Under the pieces are notes generated by a model. The model did no database searches. It had not been told where the DNA came from and saw only the letters and a program-made list of their open reading frames with translations. From Paracoccaceae bacterium (GTDB taxonomy: Bacteria > Pseudomonadota > Alphaproteobacteria > Rhodobacterales > Rhodobacteraceae): a DNA stretch of 13,017 bases. The stretch covers positions 2,727 to 15,743 of the forward strand of contig PARX01000043.1 of the NCBI GenBank assembly GCA_002712045.1. The letters run 5' to 3'. Below are positions 1-6,641 of the stretch, one piece after another. Numbering within the stretch: position 1 is the first letter of the stretch; every line of letters begins with the position of its first letter. A program made the translations under genes and the position numbers.

Positions 1-4
1 TTAA

Positions 5-27
5 TTTTTAAGGAAAAACCTTAAAAA
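5..27. terminator. Perfect 9-bp inverted repeat after the isomerase gene (possible terminator)
   Basis: TTTTTAAGG at 5-13 and CCTTAAAAA at 19-27 are exact reverse complements around a five-base A loop (plus strand). The hairpin starts 3 nt after the minus-strand stop codon at 31-33, where a transcription terminator would be expected. The stem is AT-rich with only two G-C pairs, and no separate U-tract follows it on the minus strand, so it is not a textbook intrinsic terminator. It may act as a weak terminator or as a 3'-end stabilising hairpin. Confidence 0.4.
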
Positions 28-30
28 GTA

Positions 31-666
31 CTATTTGGGCTTTCGTGTTTTTCCCATTGGCATTTCTGAAATTCTCTTCATTTCAGAAGTCTCAAAAAGA
101 GTTGGGTTAGTTAAGAAATCTAACATCATATCTGTAGCATCGCCACCCCAAAACAATTCATCCTTAACAACAAAAGTGGGAACGCCAAAAACTCCATCAG
201 TAACGGCATTTTCTGTATTCTGTTTAAGTTTTTCTTTTACATCAATATTATTTATCGCCTCTTCAGGGTTTTTAATATTTAACTCTTGCGCCATCATGCC
301 TAAACCTTCTTCAGAGTCAGGCTGAATACCCTTTCCATAAATGATATTATAAATCACTTGAACATCTTCAATTTTACTTCCTGCAGCAATGCAAAGTCTG
401 AGTGAAGATAACGGATTATATGGATGACTTGGTGGCATTTTGAAAGGCACCCCAAGGGAGTCTGCTTTCCATTGAAAGAAACGGTATACAAACTTTCTTT
501 TTGGAGAAATCTCAGCTGGCCCCAACTGACCCCAGTGAGCTAGTAATCCTCCAAAAACAACAGGAATTGGTTTTAGCTTTATATTTTTTGGCAAATGAGA
601 AAACTGAGCCATTTGTAGGTAGGCAAAAGGGGATATGAAATCAAAATACCATTTAATCTCAGTCAT
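31..666 (-). CDS. 2-hydroxychromene-2-carboxylate isomerase family protein (DsbA-fold, kappa-GST-like)
   Basis: A 211-residue protein with the compact thioredoxin/DsbA-like fold of the NahD / kappa-class GST family. These enzymes use glutathione to isomerise ring-opened aromatic intermediates such as 2-hydroxychromene-2-carboxylate, or act as general GSH-dependent isomerases. The N-terminus carries the family pattern (WYFDFISPFAYL, residues 6-17), and Ser12 sits where the family places its catalytic serine. A cis-proline loop, FGVPTFVV, lies at residues 160-167. Length matches the family (about 200 residues). I chose the ATG at 666 because AGGGA lies 8 nt upstream and the FDFISPF strand then begins at the usual position. 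An upstream in-frame ATG at 705 would add 13 residues with no family counterpart. The gene diverges from a GST gene, which suggests shared glutathione chemistry. The aromatic substrate is not shown by the sequence, and no ring-cleavage genes are present. Confidence 0.85.
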   Translation of the reverse strand: MTEIKWYFDFISPFAYLQMAQFSHLPKNIKLKPIPVVFGGLLAHWGQLGPAEISPKRKFVYRFFQWKADSLGVPFKMPPSHPYNPLSSLRLCIAAGSKIEDVQVIYNIIYGKGIQPDSEEGLGMMAQELNIKNPEEAINNIDVKEKLKQNTENAVTDGVFGVPTFVVKDELFWGGDATDMMLDFLTNPTLFETSEMKRISEMPMGKTRKPK

Positions 667-705
667 AAAATCATTCCCTGCATTTTGAAAGTTGATCATT
701 TTCAT

Positions 706-762
706 AAATATGTCATGTTAACTGAAATTATATCTAAATTATTTCAAAGAGAGTCAAACTAA
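706..762. promoter_or_regulatory. Divergent intergenic region with an imperfect inverted repeat and GST RBS
   Basis: This AT-rich gap separates the minus-strand isomerase from the plus-strand GST, so both promoters should lie in or near it. TGAAATTA at 723-730 and TTATTTCA at 739-746 form 8-bp arms with one mismatch around an 8-bp spacer, the geometry of a dimeric-regulator operator. AAGAGAG at 747-753 lies 9 nt before the ATG at 763 and is the likely ribosome binding site. I could not assign convincing -35/-10 boxes. Confidence 0.35.
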
Positions 763-1425
763 ATGATAGACCTATATACATCCCCCACGCCAAATGGATG
801 GAAAGCTGCGATGGCTCTAGAAGAACTCTCACTTGATTACACAGTTAAAAATATAGATTTAGCAGCAGGCGACCAACATAAACCATATTTCCTAAAAATG
901 AATCCAAATGGACGTATTCCAGTCATAGTAGATCACGAAGAAGATGGATTAGTTATTTTCGATTCAAATGCAATACTGTTTTATTTGGCAGAAAAAACTG
1001 GAAAATTGTTACCCCCAGAAGGCATAGAGCGACAAGAAGTAATGCAATGGCTGATGTTTCAAGCTAGTGGTATTGGGCCAATGCAAGGTCAAGCAGTAGC
1101 CTTTGAAAGATATTTTCCCAAAGATGTACCAGATGCAAGGGCACGATATCACAATGAAACACGCCGATTATATGAGGTGTTAAATACTCGATTAACTGCG
1201 CGCACCTGGTTGGCAAAGGATTTTTCAATTGCTGATATTTCAAACTGGTCCTGGATACGTAGTCACCGTTGGGCTCGTGTTCCCACAGATGGTTTAAAAG
1301 AACTTGAACGTTGGATGGAACAAATGCGCGCCCGACCTGCTTGCGATCGTGGATTAAATATACCACCGTCACCAGGGCGTGCTGATGCAGTCAAGTCTTT
1401 TGGTAGCGCAATGACAACAACATGA
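763..1425 (+). CDS. Glutathione S-transferase, nu-class-like (YfcG/YghU type)
   Basis: A 220-residue cytosolic GST. The N-terminal thioredoxin-like domain (about residues 1-80) opens with MIDLYTSPTPNG, the same layout as E. coli YfcG, whose Thr and Asn in this segment contact glutathione. Then come NPNGRIPVI (47-55, cis-Pro53) and the FDSNAI segment (66-71) that holds the GSH gamma-glutamyl group. The C-terminal helical domain contains the N-capping box motif SIADI at about 154-158 and an indole-rich stretch (WSWIRSHRW) after it. YfcG-like enzymes act mainly as disulfide-bond oxidoreductases rather than classical conjugating transferases. This gene leads an operon with a VOC protein (stop overlaps the next start as ATGA) and an amidinotransferase-fold enzyme, and it diverges from the kappa-GST-like isomerase. 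Substrate unknown. Confidence 0.88.
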   Translation: MIDLYTSPTPNGWKAAMALEELSLDYTVKNIDLAAGDQHKPYFLKMNPNGRIPVIVDHEEDGLVIFDSNAILFYLAEKTGKLLPPEGIERQEVMQWLMFQASGIGPMQGQAVAFERYFPKDVPDARARYHNETRRLYEVLNTRLTARTWLAKDFSIADISNWSWIRSHRWARVPTDGLKELERWMEQMRARPACDRGLNIPPSPGRADAVKSFGSAMTTT

Positions 1426-1925
1426 CTGAAGATATCAACAATATTGAAATAAATGGAATGGCCCATGTCATCCTAACTGTCAGCCAATTTGATAAAGCCG
1501 GCCATTTCTATAAAGGTCTTTTACCTAAATTTGGGATGACATTAGTTCATGATGGGGAAGATTTTTGTTATCATGTAGGCGCTCGAACCGCAATTGGGAT
1601 AAGAAAATGTGACCCAGAATTCTTAGGTGAACGCTTCAAACAATATCGCGTTGGATTACATCACCTTTGCCTGAGGGCAAGATCAAAAAATGATGTTGAT
1701 AAAACGGCCAAACTTGCTTCCAGTTTGGGGGCTAAGATTATTAGAGGTCCGGAAGAGCGAGACTGGGCGCCTGGCTATTATTATGTGTTGTTTGAGGATC
1801 CTGATGGCATTCGGTTAGAAGTAAACTTCATACCTGGCGCTGGTTTACTAAAAAAGGGTGAAAGCTTCGGCAGTGGTGAAGATTATGTTAGAGTGGATGG
1901 TAAGGACAAAACTTCTAACACTTAA
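1422..1925 (+). CDS. VOC-superfamily (glyoxalase/bleomycin-resistance/dioxygenase fold) protein
   Basis: A 167-residue single-unit VOC protein. Strand one, NGMAHVILTV (11-20), supplies His15; the motif VGLHHLCLRA (77-86) supplies a second histidine (80 or 81); DPDGIRLEV (126-134) supplies Glu133. Together these are the usual divalent-metal ligands of glyoxalase I-type and extradiol-type VOC enzymes, so a metalloenzyme is likely. One polypeptide of this size has two beta-alpha-beta-beta-beta modules. The start codon overlaps the GST stop as ATGA and has no strong ribosome binding site, which points to translational coupling with the GST. Lactoylglutathione lyase-like activity with the GST is possible, but VOC folds cover many reactions and the C-terminal tail (residues 140-167, Gly/Lys/Asp-rich) gives no further clue. 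Specific function not assigned. Confidence 0.82.
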   Translation: MTEDINNIEINGMAHVILTVSQFDKAGHFYKGLLPKFGMTLVHDGEDFCYHVGARTAIGIRKCDPEFLGERFKQYRVGLHHLCLRARSKNDVDKTAKLASSLGAKIIRGPEERDWAPGYYYVLFEDPDGIRLEVNFIPGAGLLKKGESFGSGEDYVRVDGKDKTSNT

Positions 1926-1935
1926 ATATCAAACA

Positions 1936-1959
1936 ATGGATACTCAGATTGGAAATTAA
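1936..1959 (+). other. Seven-codon mini-ORF upstream of the TTG-started enzyme
   Basis: ATG at 1936 reads MDTQIGN and stops at 1957-1959, four bases before the TTG start at 1963. It lies in the 37-nt gap after the VOC gene and is in frame with the TTG start, but the stop prevents extension. It might feed ribosomes into the TTG start by termination-reinitiation. It could equally be chance, since no clear ribosome binding site precedes it. Confidence 0.2.
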
Positions 1960-1962
1960 TAA

Positions 1963-2967
1963 TTGGATGAAAAAGACACAACAAACGACAACTTACCTCC
2001 GATTCACGTAGAATCTGAATGGTCTGATCTTAAAGAATGCGTTTATGGATCTCCAGACAATTGGGTTTTGCCTCTAATTTATAACGATGCAAAATTAAGA
2101 GCCCAAGGTGAATTCGGGGAATTTTGGTTGCAAAATGCTGGACGTAATATGAAAGAAGCGTCCCCAGAATTATTCGATGAGCTTAGTGACCAGACGAGAG
2201 GTGCAATCAATTTCTTAGAATCTAGTGGGGTTCGTGTGCATATAGCTGGAACGATCAGTTCAGCTAACCGGAAGTTTCCTAGAGGTGAAGATCACGGGGT
2301 TTCCACGCCCTGGATGAGAGATCCATTTGTAACTATTGGCTCAAACGTCATCGAGCTTTCACCCCGAAGTCTTTTTCACAGGCGCCAACGCTTTGCTATC
2401 CGAGAAATACTAACAAATACCATGGACCGAGGCGCAAAATATTTTGCGCAACCAGATGGTGGTGCTGACGAGGATCTTGATGGAATGGGTTGGGGATACC
2501 TTGAGGGTGGTGACATTTTTGTTTTAGGCAAAAATATCTTAGTGGGCCACTCGGGTGGATGTAGCAATCCTGAAGGAGCCAGATGGCTTCAGCATGTTTT
2601 GGGATCGGATTATTTAGTCCAGACAGTTGCTATTGATCCAATCTTTCCACATTTAGATTGTGTTATGATGACACCTCGCGAAGGGGTGGTCTTTGCTTCT
2701 ATCGAAGCCCTTCCTCAAGGATTGCCCAACTTTATGAAAGATTGGGATTTATTCGAAATACCCAAAGCACTCGCTAAATCGCACATGAGCTGCAACAACC
2801 TCGTATTAAACGATCAAACGGTAGTAGTGCCAGCAGAACCAGAATTGGACTTTATAGCTCACGGATTAAAAGATCGAAAATTCGAAGTTGTTCGTTTGCC
2901 TTATCGGGTTCCCTGCATGGTAGGAGGATCATTCCGATGTGCTCATCAACCATTAATTCGGATTTAA
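1963..2967 (+). CDS. Amidinotransferase/arginine deiminase-superfamily enzyme (guanidino-group-modifying)
   Basis: A 334-residue enzyme of the guanidine-modifying superfamily (glycine amidinotransferase, arginine deiminase, DDAH, agmatine deiminase), which form a covalent Cys-amidino intermediate. Visible landmarks: the N-terminal strand VESEWSDLKECVYG (16-29), PWMRDP (116-121), EGGD (181-184, substrate-binding acidic residue), a catalytic His in PHLD (His230) and the nucleophile in GGSFRCAHQP (Cys326). The set of acidic residue, His and C-terminal Cys looks intact, so it should be active. The context GG-x-x-RC resembles arginine deiminases, while the overall length is near amidinotransferases; I cannot choose between hydrolysis and amidino transfer. 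No ATG fits: the only upstream ATG (1936) stops after seven codons, and the next in-frame Met lies beyond the conserved first strand, so TTG at 1963 is the best start, with GGA about 9 nt upstream. It is the last gene of the GST-VOC operon. Confidence 0.82.
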   Translation: MDEKDTTNDNLPPIHVESEWSDLKECVYGSPDNWVLPLIYNDAKLRAQGEFGEFWLQNAGRNMKEASPELFDELSDQTRGAINFLESSGVRVHIAGTISSANRKFPRGEDHGVSTPWMRDPFVTIGSNVIELSPRSLFHRRQRFAIREILTNTMDRGAKYFAQPDGGADEDLDGMGWGYLEGGDIFVLGKNILVGHSGGCSNPEGARWLQHVLGSDYLVQTVAIDPIFPHLDCVMMTPREGVVFASIEALPQGLPNFMKDWDLFEIPKALAKSHMSCNNLVLNDQTVVVPAEPELDFIAHGLKDRKFEVVRLPYRVPCMVGGSFRCAHQPLIRI

Positions 2968-2986
2968 AAATTCAATTTTAAAAACC
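2960..2986. terminator. Imperfect AT-rich inverted repeat between convergent genes
   Basis: The stop of the amidinotransferase-fold gene (2965-2967) and the stop of the convergent acyl-CoA dehydrogenase are only 30 bp apart. A near-palindrome spans them: 2960-2972 against 2974-2986, 11 of 13 positions complementary, with the innermost bases having to open as a loop. It might serve as a weak bidirectional terminator. The low GC content and mismatches keep this tentative. Confidence 0.25.
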
Positions 2987-2997
2987 AAAATAATTAT

Positions 2998-4665
2998 TTA
3001 TTTAACCATTGCCCGCTCAATTATTTTGTCAAAGTCACATGAGCTAGGCAATGTTCCGAACGAACCAAGGTAATAGCTTCCTAGTCTAGATTGACAAAAA
3101 GCTTCAGAAACAAACTGAGGGGCATGATTAGTTAACAAGGCACCTTGCAAGGTTAAAGCCATTCTTTCTGTAACAAAACGCATGTTACCCTCTTCAGAGA
3201 CATTGTCTTCCAATTCAATTTTCAGTTCATCTAATGCCTTGTCTAAATACATATTATTTCCTCTTGCTTTTTCCACCTCCATCATAAAAGCTTTAATAGC
3301 TTCAGGTTCTCTTGTCATAGCACGTAAAACGTCTAAACCCATTACGTTACCTGATCCCTCCCAAATTGAATTTAAAGGCGCCTCTCTATAAAGCCTAGGC
3401 ATTATACTATCTTCAATATATCCTGGACCGCCATGGCATTCCAAAGCCTCAAAAACTAACGAAGGACATCTCTTTGTATTCCAATATTTTGCGACAGCAG
3501 TTCCTACACGTGCAATGGCTGCCTCTATAGGATCGTTCATATTATCCATTGCATGTGCCACACGCAAACCTAGAGCTAATGCTCCTTCAACTTCAATCGC
3601 CATATCAGCCAGCACATTTTTCATTAAGGGCTGTTGTATCAAGCGTTTCTGAAATACGGAACGATGAGCTGTATGATGTAATGCCTGCACAAGAGCTTGC
3701 CGCATAATTCCAGCAGAAGACATTGCACAATATAATCGATTTCCAATTACCATTTCTATAATTGTTTTTATCCCCCGTCCTTCATCTCCCACCATTGTGC
3801 CAAATGTATCTTGAAATTCAATTTCACTTGACGCATTAGAATGATTTCCGAGCTTTTCCTTTAAACGTTGAATGAAAAGGTTATTTCTGGTCCCATCTGG
3901 TTGCCAACGTGGTACCAAAAAACACGATATGCCCTTACCTTCAGTATTAGCTAACACCAAAAATGCATCACACATTGGAGCAGAACAGAAGAACTTGTGA
4001 CCAGTTAACAAATAATCCTCACCAATACCTTCATTATCTCCAAGTGGGATTGCAAAAGTTGTGTTGCTTCGAACATCTGACCCACCTTGCTTTTCGGTCA
4101 TAAACATTCCAATTAGAGCGCCTTTCTTTTCTTTTGCTGGAATGTCTCTCGGGTCATACTCTTTAGACAATAGACGGGGCATCCACTCAGCTTCTATTTG
4201 CGGAGCACTTCTCAAAGAAGGCACCACTGAATAAGTCATCGCCATTGGACACATAACACCACCTTCTGGTTGGCTAAACATATAAGTCAAAACTGATTGT
4301 CCAAGATGTCCCTCTCGTCCTTCGTTATGCCAAGCAAAATTATGCAGCTGATTTGAAATGGCTAAATCCATCAGGTCATGATAAGCTGGATGAAATTCTA
4401 CGTGATTAATGCGCATTCCATTACGATCAAAAGCTTGCAATTCAGGATTATTTTTATTTGCCTGTCTTGCTTTTTCAAAAGTATCATCAAGTCCAACAAC
4501 TGTTCCAACCTCCGCAAAATATTCTGCATGGCTCTCTCCACCCATAGCTGAAGACCATTCTTGCAAAACCTGGTCATTTTTCCAAAGATCTTGATCGCCA
4601 ATGTATGGTGGCATATTGAACACATCGTGAGTTGGTAACTCTGAAATTGGTTTGCGCGACCTCAT
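2998..4665 (-). CDS. aidB: AidB-like acyl-CoA dehydrogenase
   Basis: A 555-residue flavoprotein of the acyl-CoA dehydrogenase superfamily, AidB branch. Matches to E. coli AidB as I remember it run through the core: the FAD-contacting segment MTEKQGGSDVRSNTT (189-203), RLKEKLGNHSNASSEIEFQD (267-286), IQQPLMKNVLADMAIEVEG (343-361) and REAPLNSIWEGSGN (427-440), which places the catalytic base equivalent at Glu436. After this the chain runs about 115 more residues, the size of AidB's C-terminal DNA-contacting domain, including LDVLRAM (444-450) with an Arg where AidB has one. AidB binds FAD and DNA and is linked to alkylation damage, with weak isovaleryl-CoA dehydrogenase activity. Homologues are also found in catabolic clusters, so acyl-CoA oxidation is possible. 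The start has GGAG 7 nt upstream. It is transcribed alone and divergently from the 4840-11854 operon. Orthology to true AidB is not proven. Confidence 0.85.
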   Translation of the reverse strand: MRSRKPISELPTHDVFNMPPYIGDQDLWKNDQVLQEWSSAMGGESHAEYFAEVGTVVGLDDTFEKARQANKNNPELQAFDRNGMRINHVEFHPAYHDLMDLAISNQLHNFAWHNEGREGHLGQSVLTYMFSQPEGGVMCPMAMTYSVVPSLRSAPQIEAEWMPRLLSKEYDPRDIPAKEKKGALIGMFMTEKQGGSDVRSNTTFAIPLGDNEGIGEDYLLTGHKFFCSAPMCDAFLVLANTEGKGISCFLVPRWQPDGTRNNLFIQRLKEKLGNHSNASSEIEFQDTFGTMVGDEGRGIKTIIEMVIGNRLYCAMSSAGIMRQALVQALHHTAHRSVFQKRLIQQPLMKNVLADMAIEVEGALALGLRVAHAMDNMNDPIEAAIARVGTAVAKYWNTKRCPSLVFEALECHGGPGYIEDSIMPRLYREAPLNSIWEGSGNVMGLDVLRAMTREPEAIKAFMMEVEKARGNNMYLDKALDELKIELEDNVSEEGNMRFVTERMALTLQGALLTNHAPQFVSEAFCQSRLGSYYLGSFGTLPSSCDFDKIIERAMVK

Positions 4666-4695
4666 TTAATTTCTCCAAAAAAAATTATTAAAATG

Positions 4696-4724
4696 ATGAT
4701 AAATAATATTCAGTGAATTATCAA
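4696..4724 (-). promoter_or_regulatory. Sigma70-type promoter for the AidB-like gene
   Basis: Read on the minus strand, TTGATA (plus coordinates 4719-4724) and TATCAT (4696-4701) are separated by exactly 17 bp, close to the consensus -35 and -10 boxes. The predicted start would lie near 4689, leaving a short leader before the GGAG ribosome binding site and ATG at 4665. An 8-bp direct repeat, AATATTCA on the plus strand at 4705-4712 and 4724-4731, sits within and beside the promoter, about two helical turns apart. Confidence 0.5.
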
Positions 4725-4745
4725 ATATTCAAAAATCACATCAGA

Positions 4746-4768
4746 ACAAAATTAGCGACTAGTTTTGT
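4746..4768. promoter_or_regulatory. 23-bp near-perfect palindrome, candidate operator
   Basis: ACAAAATTAG at 4746-4755 and CTAGTTTTGT at 4759-4768 are reverse complements at 9 of 10 positions around a 3-bp centre (CGA). The site lies between the two divergent genes, about 22 bp upstream of the minus-strand -35 box and about 70 bp upstream of the plus-strand ATG. That length and symmetry suit a dimeric regulator. As plus-strand RNA the one mismatch becomes a G-U pair and CGTTTTTATT follows, so it could also terminate transcription entering from upstream. Confidence 0.45.
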
Positions 4769-4771
4769 CGT

Positions 4772-4823
4772 TTTTATTAAATAAAAGTAATTTATAGTAC
4801 ATATATTAACCCAAAGTTAATAT
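4772..4823 (+). promoter_or_regulatory. Leader/promoter region of the 4840-11854 operon with two perfect inverted repeats
   Basis: TTTTATT (4772-4778) and AATAAAA (4780-4786) form a 15-bp palindrome. ATATTAAC (4803-4810) and GTTAATAT (4816-4823) form perfect 8-bp arms around CCAAA. A TATAGT at 4793-4798 is a plausible -10 box, but no good -35 lies 16-18 bp upstream, which would fit an activator-dependent promoter. The second repeat would then fall just downstream of the transcription start, a repressor-like position. GAGGA at 4828-4832 is the ribosome binding site, 7 nt before the ATG. AT-rich palindromes also arise by chance. Confidence 0.35.
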
Positions 4824-4839
4824 TTTTGAGGATATTTTT

Positions 4840-5814
4840 ATGGATGAAAATCAATCAAAAGAGTGGAATTACCATCCTAACTTGCCACTGGCAGACTCGT
4901 CTCCATTTACCCACCTAACCGAACCTATGTTTTTGTTAAATTGGATATACAAGAACTGGCTATCGTTATCAGAAAGAATACTGATGGTTGCAGTAGCAAT
5001 TGTATTGTGGTTTTTTGTTTATCCATCTCTGGAGGAAACGAAAGATTTTCATTTTAGTTGGATATTCGAAATTTATTTTATAAATCTAACAATGATGATC
5101 TTAGTAGCAGGTTCATTACATTATTTTTTTTATATTAGAAAAAGCCAGGGTAACACGTTAAAATTTGATAAACGAGACTTAACGAAAAACAATCGCAATT
5201 TTTTATTTTCTGATCAGGTGAAAGATAATATGTTCTGGACACTCACAAGCGGAGTGTTTCTACTGACAGCTTTTCAGGTAGTAACTACTTGGTTGATGGC
5301 TAATGGATATGTCCCCGTTAACAATTTTAGCTCCAATCCTGTATGGTTCATTTTAGTTTTAATTTTTTTACCAATTTGGTCAGCCTTTCATTTTTATTGG
5401 GTTCACAGATTACTCCATTTTCCATTTCTTTATAAACGATATCATGCACTACATCACCGGAATATAAATATTGGTCCTTGGTCAGGTTTATCAATGCATC
5501 CAGTTGAGCATCTTCTGTACTTAAGTTCATTTTGCATCCATTGGATAATCGCAACTCATCCCATCCATCTTATTTTTCATGTTATATGGCAAGGCCCTGC
5601 AGCTGCAATGACTCATTCTGGTTATGAAGATTTGTTAATAAAAGATAAAAGAAGGCTAGCACTTGGGACTTTTTATCATCAACTTCATCATAGATATTTT
5701 GAATGCAATTACGGGAATCAGGAAATGCCTTGGGATCGTTGGTTTGGTACTTTTCATGATGGTTCAGAACGATCGACCGAAGAGACTCGTGCAAGAAAAA
5801 AGAACATGTATTAA
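4840..5814 (+). CDS. Sterol desaturase / fatty acid hydroxylase superfamily membrane di-iron enzyme
   Basis: A 324-residue integral membrane protein. Hydrophobic segments lie at about 46-62, 76-97, 135-153 and 167-182, with further hydrophobic stretches around 225-255. The histidine clusters of the family follow in order: HFYWVH (184-189) with His193, HALHH (202-206), HPVEH (220-224), His259 in THSGYE, and HQLHH (280-284). These bind a non-heme di-iron centre that uses O2 to hydroxylate or desaturate lipids, sterols or carotenoids in the cytoplasmic membrane. All clusters appear intact. The start has GAGGA 7 nt upstream. It is the first gene of a seven-gene run, 41 nt before the aldolase-fold gene. 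Its local base composition is clearly lower in GC than the ligase genes downstream. Substrate not assignable; in context it could introduce oxygen into the compound later activated by the CoA ligases. Confidence 0.87.
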   Translation: MDENQSKEWNYHPNLPLADSSPFTHLTEPMFLLNWIYKNWLSLSERILMVAVAIVLWFFVYPSLEETKDFHFSWIFEIYFINLTMMILVAGSLHYFFYIRKSQGNTLKFDKRDLTKNNRNFLFSDQVKDNMFWTLTSGVFLLTAFQVVTTWLMANGYVPVNNFSSNPVWFILVLIFLPIWSAFHFYWVHRLLHFPFLYKRYHALHHRNINIGPWSGLSMHPVEHLLYLSSFCIHWIIATHPIHLIFHVIWQGPAAAMTHSGYEDLLIKDKRRLALGTFYHQLHHRYFECNYGNQEMPWDRWFGTFHDGSERSTEETRARKKNMY

Positions 5815-5855
5815 ATCCTTGTACTAGAATTTAACTTTACTAACGGAGATGTATT

Positions 5856-6620
5856 ATGAGTGACCCTAATATAATCAAATTGAGACGTAACTCAGATCAT
5901 TGGTCAAGCCGCGTAGACTTAGCAGCAGCATTTCGTTGGACAGAAAAACTAAACATGCACGAAGGAGTTGCAAATCATTTCAGTCTCGCAGTCAACGAAG
6001 ATGGCACTAAATTTTTAATGAACCCAGATCAAATGCATTTTAGCCGCATAAAGGCATCCGACTTGTTACTCATAGATGCATTAGATCCAGATACGATGAA
6101 ACAAAAAAATGCACCAGACCCAACAGCCTGGGGGCTCCATGGAGCCATACATCGACACTGCTCACATGCAAGATGTGCAATGCATGTTCACTCTACACAT
6201 GCAACTGTGTTGGCCTCACTAGAAGACCCAATACTACCCCCGATTGATCAAAACTGCGCAACTTTTTTTAATAGATATATTATTGATAATAACTATGGTG
6301 GATTAGCATTTGAAGAGGAAGGTGAGCGCTGTGCAACTCTCTTAACAGACCCAAAGAAGAAGGTACTTATTATGGGTAATCACGGGATAATGGTTTTTGG
6401 GGACTCTGTATCTGATACATTTAATCGATTATACTATTTCGAGAGAGCTTGTGAAACATACATTCGAGCATTGCAAACTGGAAAAAAACTAAGTGTTATA
6501 GCTGATAATATAGCGGAGAAAACTGCTGCCGAATTAGATGCATATTACGATAAAAATTATCGTCACTTAGAAGAGTTAAAATTTATTCTTGATGAAGAAG
6601 GTTCAAATTATGCAAGTTAA
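5856..6620 (+). CDS. Class II aldolase/adducin-fold protein
   Basis: A 254-residue cytosolic protein of the class II aldolase/adducin family, whose members (fuculose-1-phosphate aldolase, ribulose-5-phosphate epimerase, methylthioribulose-1-phosphate dehydratase) use a zinc ion to stabilise enolates. The zinc ligands are present: His110 and His112 in MHVHS, and His176 in GNHG. In fuculose aldolase the catalytic Glu lies in a segment SSEWRFH; the matching segment here is PTAWGLHG (89-96), with Ala91 in place of that Glu. The metal site is therefore intact but the classical acid/base is missing, so simple aldol cleavage is doubtful. GGAG lies 7 nt before the ATG; another ATG at 5849 stops at once. 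It lies between the membrane hydroxylase and the GcvT-like gene (21 nt gap). Decarboxylation, dehydration or retro-aldol chemistry with another base are all possible. Confidence 0.85.
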   Translation: MSDPNIIKLRRNSDHWSSRVDLAAAFRWTEKLNMHEGVANHFSLAVNEDGTKFLMNPDQMHFSRIKASDLLLIDALDPDTMKQKNAPDPTAWGLHGAIHRHCSHARCAMHVHSTHATVLASLEDPILPPIDQNCATFFNRYIIDNNYGGLAFEEEGERCATLLTDPKKKVLIMGNHGIMVFGDSVSDTFNRLYYFERACETYIRALQTGKKLSVIADNIAEKTAAELDAYYDKNYRHLEELKFILDEEGSNYAS

Positions 6621-6641
6621 TAATTAATAGTAATAAGTACT

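Noticed and set aside
1064..1372. Minus-strand open frame of 102 codons
   Set aside because: Antisense to a well-supported GST gene, with no family resemblance.
4746..4780. Rho-independent terminator on the plus strand
   Set aside because: The hairpin plus U-run fits formally, but no plus-strand gene ends upstream; the nearest upstream gene is transcribed away from it, so an operator or attenuator is more likely.
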